Shown: one piece after another, positions 9,797 to 19,210 of the stretch
How the letters are laid out: each line of letters starts with the position of its first letter
Position numbering within the stretch: the first letter of the stretch is position 1
Assembly: GCA_013874835.1 (NCBI GenBank)
Contig: CP059430.1
Location: 1,846,741-1,910,740 of the forward strand
Direction: 5' to 3'
DNA length: 64,000 nt
From: Carnobacteriaceae bacterium zg-84
GTDB lineage: Bacteria > Bacillota > Bacilli > Lactobacillales > Aerococcaceae
The notes under the pieces: model-generated
Told to the model about the DNA's origin: nothing
Database searches by the model: none
The model's input: only the letters and a program-made list of their open reading frames with translations
Position numbers and translations under genes: made by a program

Positions 9797-10711
9797 CTAA
9801 TAATTCTTCAACAACACATAATCAATTAAATGATTTTCTGTTTTATGGAGCACCAAATCCGCTCTTGTTTTCGTCGGTAAAATAAACTCTACTAAATTTT
9901 TCAAATTCGTATTTTTCCAAACTTCCTTTGCCATAGCAATCGCGTCCTCTCGTTTTCCAATGGCATATTTATAATAATAATTACTCGGATTATTTTTTGC
10001 CAAATCCATTAACATTTCAAATCTCTGCAAGTACCACTTCTCTATATTCACAGGCTCAGCATCCACATAAATCGCCCAATCAAAAAAATCACTCACATAA
10101 ATATCCCGATTAGGAGGCAGTTGCAACACATTGATTCCCTCAACAATCAACACATCAGGCTGCTGCACCGTTTGATACGTATCGGGAATAATATCATAAA
10201 TTTCATGCGAATAAACAGGCGCCAGTACCGGCTCATCACTCGTTTTAACAGCCATTAAAAACGATACAAGACGCTCCATATCATAACTTTCTGGGAACCC
10301 CTTTTTGTCTAAAATGCCCCTTTCTTTTAAAGTAGCTGTCGTTAATAAAAAGCCGTCAGTAGTCATTAACTCTATCTGTTTCTTCGGATAAAGTTGCTGT
10401 AACATGGTCTGGAGTAGTCTAGCTGTCGTACTCTTTCCTACCGATACACTCCCAGAAATGCCAATAATAAATGGTACTTTCCGTTTCGATTGATGTAAAA
10501 AATCTTGTAAACTCGATTGCTTTTCAATATGATGTTTCAAATACAAATCAAACAAACGCACCATAGGCATATAAATATCCGTCACATCATCTAAAGATAC
10601 TCTGTCATTTAACGACGTCAATTTTTTTAACGTATCCTCTGTTAAATGAATGTCATACGCCACTCCAAATGTTTTCCACGCCTCACGTGAAAATTGACTA
10701 TAATGTTCCAT
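9797..10711 (-). CDS. coaA: Pantothenate kinase, type I
   Basis: It phosphorylates pantothenate, the first and usually controlling step of coenzyme A synthesis. The 304 residues are the normal length for bacterial type I (CoaA) kinases. The P-loop GSVSVGKST sits at residues 87-95. Family signatures follow: MTTDGFL, GFPESYDMERL, YSHEIYD and VEGINVLQ. It is 40 bp upstream of guaA on the same strand and may share transcription with it. It is divergent from mvaD, and a 137-bp gap holds both promoters. Confidence 0.97.
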   Translation of the reverse strand: MEHYSQFSREAWKTFGVAYDIHLTEDTLKKLTSLNDRVSLDDVTDIYMPMVRLFDLYLKHHIEKQSSLQDFLHQSKRKVPFIIGISGSVSVGKSTTARLLQTMLQQLYPKKQIELMTTDGFLLTTATLKERGILDKKGFPESYDMERLVSFLMAVKTSDEPVLAPVYSHEIYDIIPDTYQTVQQPDVLIVEGINVLQLPPNRDIYVSDFFDWAIYVDAEPVNIEKWYLQRFEMLMDLAKNNPSNYYYKYAIGKREDAIAMAKEVWKNTNLKNLVEFILPTKTRADLVLHKTENHLIDYVLLKNY

Positions 10712-10848
10712 ACCAACTCTTTACCTCTTCATCAAAATCGTTCTATATTACTATACCACAATTCAGAAAACTTATAAATTTTTTTAAAACCTTAGAAAAA
10801 TACAGACATTTCATGTAAAATACATATAGACAAGAAAAGGAGAACATT

Positions 10849-11853
10849 ATGATTGGGATTGCCCGTGCACACACAAATATTGCCTTAATAAAATATTGGG
10901 GAAAACGTGATAAAAAGCTCTTTTTACCAATGAATAGCAGTTTATCATTAACACTGGATGCCTTTTACACGGATACAAAAGTAACCTTTGATCAAACGCT
11001 GACAAAAGATACTTTTTTCTTAAACAATAAAGAAGAAACAACCGAAAAAATCACACCATTTTTAGATTTATTTCGAGAAAAAATGTCCTCACCTCGCTTT
11101 GCCAAAGTAGAAAGTTTAAACTTTGTCCCTACCGCAGCTGGTTTAGCTAGTTCAGCTTCTGCTTTTGCTGCTCTAGCCGGAGCCATAAATCAAGCAAGTG
11201 GCTTACATTTAGATACACAAACACTCTCAACATTCGCTCGACGTGGCAGTGGTAGCGCAACACGCAGTCTGTACGGTGGCTTTGTTGAATGGAACAAAGG
11301 GACAGACTCTCACAATTCTATGGCAATCCCAATAGACGATGCTAGCTGGGATATTGCTATGATTATCATTGTCGTTAACCAAGCGAAAAAGACGATTTCA
11401 AGTCGTGACGGTATGGCATTAACTGTTCAAACTTCCCCTTTTTATCAAGCATGGGTAGAAAGTGCAGAAAAAGACTTACAAAATATCAAACAAGCGATTG
11501 CCAATAAAGATTTTATTACTTTAGGAGAAATCACTGAATTTAATGGTATGAAAATGCACGGTACCATGCTTGGTAGTAATCCTCCATTTTGTTATTTTGA
11601 ACCAGAAACGATTATTGCTCAACAAGCCATTCGACAATTAAGAGCAGAAGGGATTCCTGCCTATATGACAATGGATGCTGGCCCAAATGTTAAAGTATTA
11701 TGCCAAACATCAACTATTCCAACCATTTTATCTCATTTAGAAACGCTGTTTTCTAAAGATAAACTCATCATCTCTAAAGTTGGAAAAGCCATGCATTACT
11801 TAACACAAGACGACTGGGAACAATCTCTACAATCATTCGAGGACACATTATGA
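10849..11853 (+). CDS. mvaD: Diphosphomevalonate decarboxylase
   Basis: It makes isopentenyl diphosphate from mevalonate 5-diphosphate using ATP. It is a 334-residue GHMP-fold enzyme. The N-terminus (ARAHTNIALIKYWGKRD), the ATP loop (PTAAGLASSASAFAALA) and SGSATRSLYGGFVEW are diagnostic. TMDAGPNVKVLC near the end is the C-terminal GHMP motif. An AAGGAG ribosome site precedes the ATG. It overlaps mvaK2 by 4 bases (ATGA), so the two are translationally coupled. In many Lactobacillales the operon begins with mevalonate kinase, which is absent here. Confidence 0.97.
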   Translation: MIGIARAHTNIALIKYWGKRDKKLFLPMNSSLSLTLDAFYTDTKVTFDQTLTKDTFFLNNKEETTEKITPFLDLFREKMSSPRFAKVESLNFVPTAAGLASSASAFAALAGAINQASGLHLDTQTLSTFARRGSGSATRSLYGGFVEWNKGTDSHNSMAIPIDDASWDIAMIIIVVNQAKKTISSRDGMALTVQTSPFYQAWVESAEKDLQNIKQAIANKDFITLGEITEFNGMKMHGTMLGSNPPFCYFEPETIIAQQAIRQLRAEGIPAYMTMDAGPNVKVLCQTSTIPTILSHLETLFSKDKLIISKVGKAMHYLTQDDWEQSLQSFEDTL

Positions 11854-12905
11854 TAACCGTAAACGTACCTGGAAAATTATTTATTGTGGGAGAATATGCC
11901 GTGACATCACCTCATCAGCCTGCCATTATCGCACCTGTCGAGCGTTTTTTGACGGCACGTATTGACGACTATCACGACAATATTATTTTTTCAGAACAAC
12001 ATAAACACACACTCGTTCACTTCACAAGGGAGAAGGAACAGATTTCAGCAACACCAAATCTATATCCGCTCATAACAACAGCCATTCACATAACAGAAAG
12101 TTATTTAACGATTACACCAAAGCCGTTCCGTTTAGATATTTCATCGGATTTAGATGCACCAGATGGAACAAAATATGGTTTAGGTTCTAGTGGTGCCGTT
12201 ACCGTCGCAACCATTAAAGCCGTGGGCGCTTTCTACGGAAAAACACTAGACAATCTTACCGTCTATAAATTGGCTGTCTTAACACATCTATCTTTAAATA
12301 GCGTCGGTTCTTTTGGTGACATTGCCACTATTGCATTCGGCAAGCTAATCGCCTATACGATGTGTGATATTGACTGGTTAAAGCACCAACAACACACATG
12401 CTCCATTCAAGAAATTATTCATCAAAAATGGAAAGACTTATCTATTGAATGCCTTACTTTACCTAAAAACCTTTCTTTTTTAATCGGTTGGACTGGTACT
12501 CCTGCTAGTACCGAATTACTCGTTAAAGAAATGAAAAAACAAAAAGAAAGTGCACTTTATCAAACATTTCTAATGGATAATAAAGACTGTACAAATCAAT
12601 GCATTCAAGCCATTAAAGAACAGAATATTTCCGTTATAAAAGCATGTATACAAAAAAACAGAAATCAACTACAACAATTATCCCGCTACATTGAAACACC
12701 AACATTAAAAACTCTTTGTGACATTGCTGAACGCTATGGAAGTGTGGCGAAAACATCGGGTGCCGGTGGGGGAGATTGTGGCATTTGTTTAGTTGAAAAT
12801 GTACAGCAGAAAGAAAACATTATAAGCGCTTGGAATCAAGCAGCTATCTTACATTTAGGAGAAATTGGAGGCAATTATGACACAGCAAGTCAATCGAAAA
12901 GATGA
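11850..12905 (+). CDS. mvaK2: Phosphomevalonate kinase
   Basis: It converts mevalonate 5-phosphate to the diphosphate that mvaD decarboxylates. It is a 351-residue GHMP kinase. VPGKLFIVGEYAV at the N-terminus is the substrate-binding strand, KYGLGSSGAVTVATI is the ATP loop, and KTSGAGGGDCGI near residue 305 is the C-terminal glycine motif. It starts within mvaD, and its 3' end overlaps the start of fni, giving a tight three-gene operon. Confidence 0.96.
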   Translation: MITVNVPGKLFIVGEYAVTSPHQPAIIAPVERFLTARIDDYHDNIIFSEQHKHTLVHFTREKEQISATPNLYPLITTAIHITESYLTITPKPFRLDISSDLDAPDGTKYGLGSSGAVTVATIKAVGAFYGKTLDNLTVYKLAVLTHLSLNSVGSFGDIATIAFGKLIAYTMCDIDWLKHQQHTCSIQEIIHQKWKDLSIECLTLPKNLSFLIGWTGTPASTELLVKEMKKQKESALYQTFLMDNKDCTNQCIQAIKEQNISVIKACIQKNRNQLQQLSRYIETPTLKTLCDIAERYGSVAKTSGAGGGDCGICLVENVQQKENIISAWNQAAILHLGEIGGNYDTASQSKR

Positions 12906-13932
12906 GCATATCCAGCATGCTCTTGAACAATTTGTTCAGGAATCGACACCCGAGTTTGCACAAACACAATTTGTCCATCACTCATTCCCTGAAATAGCGT
13001 ATGAGGATGTTAATATTCATACAAACTTGGATACTTTATTATTATCTGCTCCATTTTTCATCAATGCGATGACTGGGGGTAGTCAAAAAGCCTATGACAT
13101 CAACCGCCAATTAGCTTTTATTGCCAAGGAAACCGACATACCTCTAGCAACTGGGAGTGTAAGCGTTGCTTTAAAAGAACCTGACACGGCAGAAAGTTTT
13201 CGTGTTGTCAGACAAATCAATCCAAATGGCTTAATCTTTGCAAATTTAGGTGCACATCACTCCGTGGAAAACGCTAAAAGAGCGGTCGACTTACTCGAAG
13301 CGGATGCCCTACAAATTCATGTGAATACCCCACAAGAAATGGTTATGCCCGAAGGAGAACGAGATTTTACAGGTTGGCTGCATCACATCGAACAAATTGT
13401 CGCCGAATTAAACATACCCATTATCGTCAAAGAAGTTGGATTCGGCATGTCAAAAGAAACAGTAACCCAATTAACAAATATTGGCGTGCGTATCATTGAT
13501 ATTTCTGGTAAGGGTGGAACAAATTTTGTCGACATTGAAAACAATCGCCGTATAACATCGTCATATAACATGCTCTCGGCATGGGGACAATCAACGCTCA
13601 TTTCCTTATTAGAAGCCCAAAGCGTCCCCCATCCTACATTGATTGCATCTGGTGGAATCAAAAATGCACTAGACATAACTAAATGCATTGCTTTGGGCGC
13701 GAATGCCGTTGGGTTATCTGGACAAATACTCTATTTGCTAGAACGTCATGGTATGGAGCAAACAATAAACTACATTCGCCAAACAAAAGAACACATACGC
13801 ACCATTATGACCTTACTTGGTGCAAAAAATATCTCTGAGTTACAACAAAAAGCTGTTGTTGTAGCACCGACTATCCAAAACTGGTGCCATGCTCGCCATA
13901 TAGACTGGCAATATTTTGCAAATCGTAATTAA
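12877..13932 (+). CDS. fni: Isopentenyl-diphosphate delta-isomerase, type 2 (FMN)
   Basis: It interconverts IPP and DMAPP and completes the mevalonate branch. The 351 residues show the type 2 pattern: PFFINAMTGG near the N-terminus, LATGSVSVAL, IVKEVGFGMS and the FMN phosphate motifs ISGKGGTNF and IASGGIKNALD. I chose ATG 12877 because GGAGG (12867-12871) lies 5 bases before it; an in-frame TTG at 12865 overlaps that site. The first 29 bases overlap mvaK2. A strong terminator follows directly. Confidence 0.95.
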   Translation: MTQQVNRKDEHIQHALEQFVQESTPEFAQTQFVHHSFPEIAYEDVNIHTNLDTLLLSAPFFINAMTGGSQKAYDINRQLAFIAKETDIPLATGSVSVALKEPDTAESFRVVRQINPNGLIFANLGAHHSVENAKRAVDLLEADALQIHVNTPQEMVMPEGERDFTGWLHHIEQIVAELNIPIIVKEVGFGMSKETVTQLTNIGVRIIDISGKGGTNFVDIENNRRITSSYNMLSAWGQSTLISLLEAQSVPHPTLIASGGIKNALDITKCIALGANAVGLSGQILYLLERHGMEQTINYIRQTKEHIRTIMTLLGAKNISELQQKAVVVAPTIQNWCHARHIDWQYFANRN

Positions 13933-13933
13933 C

Positions 13934-13977
13934 AAAAACAGTGAACGGACGTTTGGGAGCGTCCGTTCACTGTTTTT
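13934..13977 (+). terminator. Terminator of the mevalonate operon
   Basis: An 18-bp perfect stem (13934-13951 with 13960-13977) has A5 on the left arm and T5 on the right arm. It begins 2 bases after the fni stop. Confidence 0.95.
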
Positions 13978-14019
13978 GATATTGTTTTTTAAATAAATAC
14001 TGACTTATACCAAATAATA

Positions 14020-14051
14020 AAAGTATACCTAAAACTATCTAGGTACACTTT
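14020..14051 (-). terminator. Terminator of the zinc transporter operon
   Basis: On the minus strand AAAGTGTACCTA pairs with TAGGTATACTTT (one mismatch) and is followed by a T-rich TTATT tail. It is about 45 bp past the permease stop. Confidence 0.65.
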
Positions 14052-14096
14052 CTCACATATTCTATTAAACATTGGCTCCATCCAATTTTTATCGCT

Positions 14097-14927
14097 TTAC
14101 ACTTTAGCTTTTTGTTGTTGATACCACTTTTTCACAAAAATAATCACATTAACAAAAACTAATACTGTCACAAAAATCAGTGTAATGGTTGCACCTGGAG
14201 GGGTACTGTATTCATAAGAAGCATATAACCCACCTACCATACCTAAAAAACCAATACACATTGCCCATAAAATGACACTTGTAAAACTATTTGAGAAACG
14301 CATGCTAATTGCTGTAGGTAAAATTAAAATGGAGGCAACAAGTAGAGCGCCTGCAATCGGCATCATTACACTAATGGTCACACCCGTGACAATATTGATT
14401 AACAATGACATCAATCGAACAGGTAATCCGGCTGTAAAAGCTGTGTCTTCATCAAACAATAGTACATATAAAGGTTTTCTAAACAGAATATACAATCCAC
14501 CAATAAAAATGACTAAACCAATTAAAATAGACACCTGTTCACTAGATACGGTAACCAATGAACCAAATAAATATTGTTCAACTTTAATACCCGCTGCATT
14601 TTTTCTAAGGGACATCAAAATCAATGCAACTGCTAATCCCGTAGACATCAAAATGGCAACCGATATTTCAGAGTAGCTTTTATAGACACGACTTAAATAC
14701 TCCATAATCAATGCAGCAATCATCACAACAACAATCGTTGTCACTGTTGGTGAAACACCAATCAACAATCCTAAAGCAACCCCTGATAAAGAAACATGCG
14801 ATAATGTGTCTGCCAATAAAGACTGTTTACGCAAAATTAATAATAAACCTAAAATAGGAGCAATACACGCAATACAAATCGCTGCTAAGAACGCTCTTTG
14901 CATGAAATCATACTGAAACATCTCCAT
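14097..14927 (-). CDS. Zinc/manganese ABC transporter permease (ABC-3 family)
   Basis: This is a 276-residue integral membrane protein of the ZnuB/AdcB/MntB family with about eight hydrophobic segments. The family motif LADTLSHVSLSGVALG (residues about 36-51) is intact. It forms the channel of the metal importer with the ATPase upstream, whose 3' end overlaps its start by 43 bases. The His-rich binding protein in the same cluster points to zinc, but the permease alone cannot separate Zn from Mn. Confidence 0.93.
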   Translation of the reverse strand: MEMFQYDFMQRAFLAAICIACIAPILGLLLILRKQSLLADTLSHVSLSGVALGLLIGVSPTVTTIVVVMIAALIMEYLSRVYKSYSEISVAILMSTGLAVALILMSLRKNAAGIKVEQYLFGSLVTVSSEQVSILIGLVIFIGGLYILFRKPLYVLLFDEDTAFTAGLPVRLMSLLINIVTGVTISVMMPIAGALLVASILILPTAISMRFSNSFTSVILWAMCIGFLGMVGGLYASYEYSTPPGATITLIFVTVLVFVNVIIFVKKWYQQQKAKV

Positions 14928-15580
14928 GGTGAATGCTCCTTTCTCACTAAATGTACATGTTTGTCAATATAATCATCTAATATATCGTCCTCATGGGTTA
15001 CCATTAAAACAGCTTTATGGTGGTGTTGGCAACTATGTTTTAACAAATCATAAAACTGTTTCCGTGATTGAATATCCATACCAGTTGTTGGTTCATCTAA
15101 AATCAATAAATCTGGATCTGTAGCAAATAAACGCGCTAAAAAAATTCTTTGTTTTTGCCCACCAGATAAATCCCCAATACGTTTATACTTCAAGTCCCAC
15201 ATACCAACCGATTTTAATGATTTTTCAATATGCTCTTTATCATGTGCATCTAAACGTTTGAACCATTTTCCATTTGCATATCGTCCTGATGCAACTAAAT
15301 CATACACACGACTAGGAAACCCCACATTGAATGAAGCAATTTGTTGTGGAGCATATCCAATTAACATTTTTTGTCCAAATTGATTCACTGGACTAATATG
15401 TGCTGAACCTTCTTGAGGTTTTAATAAACCTAAAATCAACTTTAATAACGTCGACTTAGCTGCACCATTTTCTCCAGTTAAAATGGCAAACTCTCCAGCT
15501 TCTAATTGAAAGGATATATTATCTAAAACTCTTTCAGCATCATAGGAAAAAGATAACTGATGAACGTCAATATACGCCAT
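14885..15580 (-). CDS. Zinc/manganese ABC transporter ATPase
   Basis: This 231-residue ABC ATPase is of the ZnuC/AdcC type. Walker A is unusual: TGENGAAKSTL has Ala where GxGKST is standard, yet the Lys and Ser-Thr are kept. The signature is LSGGQKQR, Walker B is LLILDEPT, and the switch His is in VTHED. It powers the permease that overlaps its 3' end. A terminator-like hairpin separates it from the upstream binding protein gene, so its expression may be lower. Confidence 0.93.
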   Translation of the reverse strand: MAYIDVHQLSFSYDAERVLDNISFQLEAGEFAILTGENGAAKSTLLKLILGLLKPQEGSAHISPVNQFGQKMLIGYAPQQIASFNVGFPSRVYDLVASGRYANGKWFKRLDAHDKEHIEKSLKSVGMWDLKYKRIGDLSGGQKQRIFLARLFATDPDLLILDEPTTGMDIQSRKQFYDLLKHSCQHHHKAVLMVTHEDDILDDYIDKHVHLVRKEHSPWRCFSMISCKERS

Positions 15581-15601
15581 TTTCTCACTCCTTTTTCAGT
15601 A

Positions 15602-15628
15602 GAAAAAGCACCAACTTGTGTCAGTGCT
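15602..15628 (-). terminator. Attenuator-like hairpin between binding protein and ATPase
   Basis: On the minus strand AGCAC pairs with GTGCT and is followed by TTTTTCT. It sits after the binding-protein stop and before the ATPase start, so it probably gives partial termination and excess binding protein. Confidence 0.65.
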
Positions 15629-15662
15629 ATTCTTTATTATATACTAATTCGATCTTGTTTTT

Positions 15663-16607
15663 CTACTTAATTGATTTTTGTAATGATACTAAGTTTTCTT
15701 CTAAAATTTGTAAGAAATCTTTACCTTCTACTTTTGATTCCATTGTATACAATGTTTCAATACTTGCACCTGTTTCTTTTGCAACAGCGTTTGCTGTAGC
15801 TTGAGAACTACCTGGATCAACATAAATTGTTGTTAATTTATGCTCTTTCATTTCTTCAACAACTTCTGCAATATCTTGTGCTGTTGGCTCTTTTGCTTGT
15901 AAACCAGAAATGGCTTCTTGTTCTAAGTCATAACGATGTGCAATGTATCCAAATGCAGCATGTTGTGTAACAAATGCTTTGTTTGTAGCATTTTTAAAAG
16001 CAGCATCATATTTTTTAGCTAAAACATCTAATTTTTCAAGTAACATATCACGATTTTTTTCATAATCTGCTTTATGAGCAGTATCCGCTGCAATTAAACC
16101 TTCTGCAATAGTTTTTACTTGTGCTTTTGCTGTTTCTGGATCTAACCAAATATGTGGATCCAACGCATCCTCATCTTCATCATGGTCATCTTTATGATCT
16201 CCATCATGATCATGATGATGTCCTTTTCCTTTTATAAAGGAAACATCTTTACCAGATTCAATAAATGCCACTTTTGATTCTTTACCTAAACCATCTTGTA
16301 CACTTTTCACCCATGTTTCCATGTTGTTACTACTATATACAAATACTTTAGCTTTATCAATTAGTGCAATATCTTTTGCACTTGGCTCAAAATCATGTGG
16401 CTCTACCGCTCCCTCAATCAACATGCTGACGTTAGCATGTTCACCTGCAATCGCTTGTGTCATATAATACACAGGATAAAAACTTGTCACAACAGACAAT
16501 TTTTCCATTTTTGGTGCTTCAGTCATTTCTTGTTTCTTACTTGGTGCTTGACATGCAGCCAATACAAGTACCAAAATAAAGAAACTTAATTTTTTTAAAT
16601 GTTTCAT
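15663..16607 (-). CDS. Zinc-binding lipoprotein of an ABC importer (ZnuA/AdcA-like)
   Basis: This is a 314-residue cluster A-1 solute-binding protein. The signal peptide ends in the lipobox LAAC (C19), so it is tethered to the outer membrane face. Metal-ligand regions are visible: EPHDFEPS (H71), DPHIWLDPETA (H152) and FVTQHAAFGY. A histidine/aspartate-rich loop, GHHHDHDGDHKDDHDEDED (129-147), is typical of zinc rather than manganese receptors. It is the first gene of the operon, with the ATPase and permease downstream. Confidence 0.94.
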   Translation of the reverse strand: MKHLKKLSFFILVLVLAACQAPSKKQEMTEAPKMEKLSVVTSFYPVYYMTQAIAGEHANVSMLIEGAVEPHDFEPSAKDIALIDKAKVFVYSSNNMETWVKSVQDGLGKESKVAFIESGKDVSFIKGKGHHHDHDGDHKDDHDEDEDALDPHIWLDPETAKAQVKTIAEGLIAADTAHKADYEKNRDMLLEKLDVLAKKYDAAFKNATNKAFVTQHAAFGYIAHRYDLEQEAISGLQAKEPTAQDIAEVVEEMKEHKLTTIYVDPGSSQATANAVAKETGASIETLYTMESKVEGKDFLQILEENLVSLQKSIK

Positions 16608-16698
16608 AATATCTCCTTTTTATCGAAATAGTAATACTTACGATTTATATTTTAACATATTTTACTAAAAAATTCAAGTTTTTTATACACTGTAGTAT

Positions 16699-16727
16699 TT
16701 GTATTCATAATTCTTTTTTGATATACT
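16699..16727 (+). promoter_or_regulatory. Promoter of the ECF S-component gene
   Basis: TTGTAT (16699-16704) and TATACT (16722-16727) are 17 bases apart, 30 bases before the start codon. The same 150-bp gap must carry the divergent zinc-transporter promoter; I see no convincing AdcR or Zur box. Confidence 0.65.
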
Positions 16728-16757
16728 TTTTTTATCGTACATAAAAGGAGATTGATT

Positions 16758-17348
16758 ATGTCAACAAAACAAAGTCATATCAAACAATTAACACTATTTT
16801 CTTTATTTACAGCTATTTTAATCATGCAAACATTCATTCCCGTTTTAGGATATATTCATCTAGGCTTTGTCGACTTTACTATCGTTCATATTACTGTTAT
16901 TTTAGCTGCCTGTCTTTTAGGTTCAAAATTAGGAACAGGGATTGGCTTAACATGGGGATTGCTTTCAATGATAAAAGCCTACACAACAGCAGGTATTTTA
17001 AATCCCCTATTTTATAATCCTCTTATCTCCGTCCTACCTAGAATGCTTGTAGGTTTATTGGCAGGAGTTCTTTTTCAATTATTAAGTAAAAAAATTAGCT
17101 TAACCATGTCTGCGGTCATTGCCTCATTCATTGGGACCATCACAAATACAGGACTTGTCCTAGGTGGATTTTATGTCTTTGGCTATCAATTTATCGCCAA
17201 CACACTCCCAAATCCATCTCAATCAGGAGATGTTGTTCTCGGATTTATTTTGACACTTATTTCTACAAATACATTATTTGAATTATTATCAGCAATTATT
17301 GTAACACCCGCATTAGTCAAACCTTTATCATCCCTATTCAAAAAATAA
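16758..17348 (+). CDS. ECF transporter S component (substrate unknown)
   Basis: This is a 196-residue membrane protein with about six hydrophobic segments. The start TLFSLFTAILIMQTFIPVLG and the later RMLVGLLAG are typical of the ECF substrate-binding family that includes pantothenate-type components. Such proteins bind a vitamin and use a shared EcfA1-A2-T module, which is not in this window. I chose ATG 16758 because AAGGAG ends 7 bases before it; an in-frame TTG lies 6 bases earlier. It is monocistronic, with double hairpins downstream. Confidence 0.85.
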   Translation: MSTKQSHIKQLTLFSLFTAILIMQTFIPVLGYIHLGFVDFTIVHITVILAACLLGSKLGTGIGLTWGLLSMIKAYTTAGILNPLFYNPLISVLPRMLVGLLAGVLFQLLSKKISLTMSAVIASFIGTITNTGLVLGGFYVFGYQFIANTLPNPSQSGDVVLGFILTLISTNTLFELLSAIIVTPALVKPLSSLFKK

Positions 17349-17376
17349 TGAAAAACTCAATTTTCCAAACAAACAC

Positions 17377-17443
17377 AAATAAGCCGACATCAACATGTCG
17401 GCTTATTTGGTGTTGGTGGCTCCCTTTGGGAAGCCACCAACAC
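17377..17443 (+). terminator. Two tandem hairpins between convergent genes
   Basis: The first has a 14-bp perfect stem (17377-17390 with 17395-17408), bounded by AAAT and ATTT, and can act in both directions. The second has a 12-bp stem (17410-17421 with 17432-17443). They separate the ECF gene from the convergent epuA-murA unit. Confidence 0.85.
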
Positions 17444-17470
17444 TCATTGTCATATATTGTCATAACGATA

Positions 17471-17698
17471 TTATTTTAAAAAGTCTAATATATGTTGCCA
17501 TGTATGCCAATTAAAGACATCAAAGGCATTGCCATCGCCTAAAATAGAATAGCCAATCATCAGCCCTATCACAAGAAACACGCCTACTAAGACAAGCATA
17601 AAAATACAATAAAATAAAATACGCAACATATCGTTTTCTAAAAATACTAATTGTGTTGCAGATACTGTTTTTAACGATTTTTTATTGTCTTTGCTCAC
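17471..17698 (-). CDS. epuA: EpuA-family small membrane protein
   Basis: This 75-residue protein has a charged N-terminus, one transmembrane segment (residues about 26-49) and the tail IGYSILGDGNAFDVFNWHTW. This matches the EpuA family (Pfam EpuA), encoded after murA in streptococci and relatives and often mislabelled an RNA polymerase beta subunit. Its function is unknown. It starts 13 bases after murA on the same strand, so co-transcription is likely and suggests a cell-envelope role. Confidence 0.8.
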   Translation of the reverse strand: MSKDNKKSLKTVSATQLVFLENDMLRILFYCIFMLVLVGVFLVIGLMIGYSILGDGNAFDVFNWHTWQHILDFLK

Positions 17699-17711
17699 TA
17701 TGATTCACTCC

Positions 17712-19013
17712 TTATGATATAAATAATTGATGTATCTCGTCCATGCTCAATACATTTGGTACTCGTACAATATCGGCACCTAATGCTTTTAACTTTTCAT
17801 GGAATTTATAATAACCTCTATCTAAATAAACCAACTCCACAACTTGTGTAAAGCCTTCTGCACGCAAACCCGCTAACACTAACGCTGCTGCTGCACGCAA
17901 ATCAGATGCTGCTACTTCTGCTCCTTGCAAGTCATGTGACGGATTCATAAAAACGGTTTGTCCTTCGATTCTAAAATCGGCATTCATACGACGCAATTCT
18001 TCAAAGTGCATAAAACGATTTTCAAAAACGGTTTCGGTCATGCTTGTCCCTTTATTAGACAATAACTGCGCAATCGTCATTTGAGCTTGCATATCTGTTG
18101 GAAAGCCCGGATGAGGCATTGTTTTTACATCGGTTCCTTTTAATACGTCTGGCCCAATGACACGAATACCATTATCTTGCTCTTTAAAAACAACACCCAT
18201 TTCTGTTAACTTAGACATCAATGGTTTGTTATGATCGGCAATGGCATCTTCAATAAAAATATCTCCTTTTGTAATGGCTGCCGCCATCATAAAGGTACCT
18301 GTTTCAATCCTATCTGGAATCACATAATGTGAAGCACCTTTTAATCGTTCCACCCCAACAATACGAATGGTATCTGTACCTGCACCATATACTTTTACAC
18401 CCATTTTATTTAAAATATTCGCTAAATCAACAATTTCTGGTTCTCTAGCAACATTTTCAATTACAGTCGTCCCATCTGCTAAAGTTGCTGCCATCATAAT
18501 ATTTTGCGTTGCACCAACACTTGGGAAATCTAAATAAATATGCGCACCTTTTAAAGTTTCAGCGCTTGCTTCAATAAAACCAGCATCTACATTGATTGTG
18601 GCACCCAAAGCCTCAAAGCCCTTTAAATGCAAATCAATCGGACGTGTACCAATTGCACAACCTCCCGGTAAGGATACTTTCGCATAGCCTTTACGTGCCA
18701 ATAACGGCCCCATGACAACAATCGAAGCACGCATTTTACTCACATATTCAAATGGTGCTGTCGTTAACAAGTCCCCCGTTGCATCAATCTCCATCGTATT
18801 TGTTTTTTCATCAAACACAAGCGATACATTTAACGCTTTTAAAACATCATTCATTAAATAGACATCAGATAATACAGGAACATTCGCCAAATTTGTCTTT
18901 CCTGTTTCTGCTAATAAACTAGAGGCTAAAATAGGCAATACCGCATTTTTAGCACCCTCTACTTTTACTGTTCCGGATAACGATTTACCACCTCGAACAA
19001 TAATTCTCTCCAT
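17712..19013 (-). CDS. murA: UDP-N-acetylglucosamine 1-carboxyvinyltransferase
   Basis: It transfers enolpyruvate from PEP to UDP-GlcNAc, the first committed step of peptidoglycan synthesis. The 433 residues are full length with the two-domain EPSP-synthase fold. The N-terminal [10 protein letters not shown] (K22, N23) and the loop [13 protein letters not shown] with C119, the fosfomycin target, are intact. Firmicutes usually carry two paralogues. The epuA neighbour suggests the streptococcal-type murA1 copy, though I cannot confirm which. Confidence 0.97.
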   Translation of the reverse strand: MERIIVRGGKSLSGTVKVEGAKNAVLPILASSLLAETGKTNLANVPVLSDVYLMNDVLKALNVSLVFDEKTNTMEIDATGDLLTTAPFEYVSKMRASIVVMGPLLARKGYAKVSLPGGCAIGTRPIDLHLKGFEALGATINVDAGFIEASAETLKGAHIYLDFPSVGATQNIMMAATLADGTTVIENVAREPEIVDLANILNKMGVKVYGAGTDTIRIVGVERLKGASHYVIPDRIETGTFMMAAAITKGDIFIEDAIADHNKPLMSKLTEMGVVFKEQDNGIRVIGPDVLKGTDVKTMPHPGFPTDMQAQMTIAQLLSNKGTSMTETVFENRFMHFEELRRMNADFRIEGQTVFMNPSHDLQGAEVAASDLRAAAALVLAGLRAEGFTQVVELVYLDRGYYKFHEKLKALGADIVRVPNVLSMDEIHQLFIS

Positions 19014-19160
19014 AGTAACAACTCCAAATTTTTATTTATCTCTTATCAAATATCCCGTTAAAATAACATGTAACAAGTTCAAGTAAACTCGCACAATCAT
19101 TATAGCATACTTTACTTAAAAAGGTAGTCTTTCTTACCTGTCACCCTTTTTAAATAAAGG

Positions 19161-19189
19161 TTGACAAAAAAAGATAAATACGCTACTCT
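19161..19189 (+). promoter_or_regulatory. Promoter of birA-bioY
   Basis: TTGACA (19161-19166) and TACTCT (19184-19189) have a 17-base spacer and lie 22 bases before the TTG start. I could not see a BirA operator palindrome around it. Confidence 0.65.
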
Positions 19190-19210
19190 ATCCAAAAAGG
19201 AGGGCTAATA

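Noticed and set aside
12865..12876. TTG start for fni four codons upstream
   Set aside because: It overlaps the GGAGG ribosome site that serves ATG 12877.
16608..16757. AdcR/Zur operator in the zinc transporter promoter region
   Set aside because: I could not find a convincing TTAAC-N2-GTTAA or other palindrome; only weak AT-rich matches were seen.
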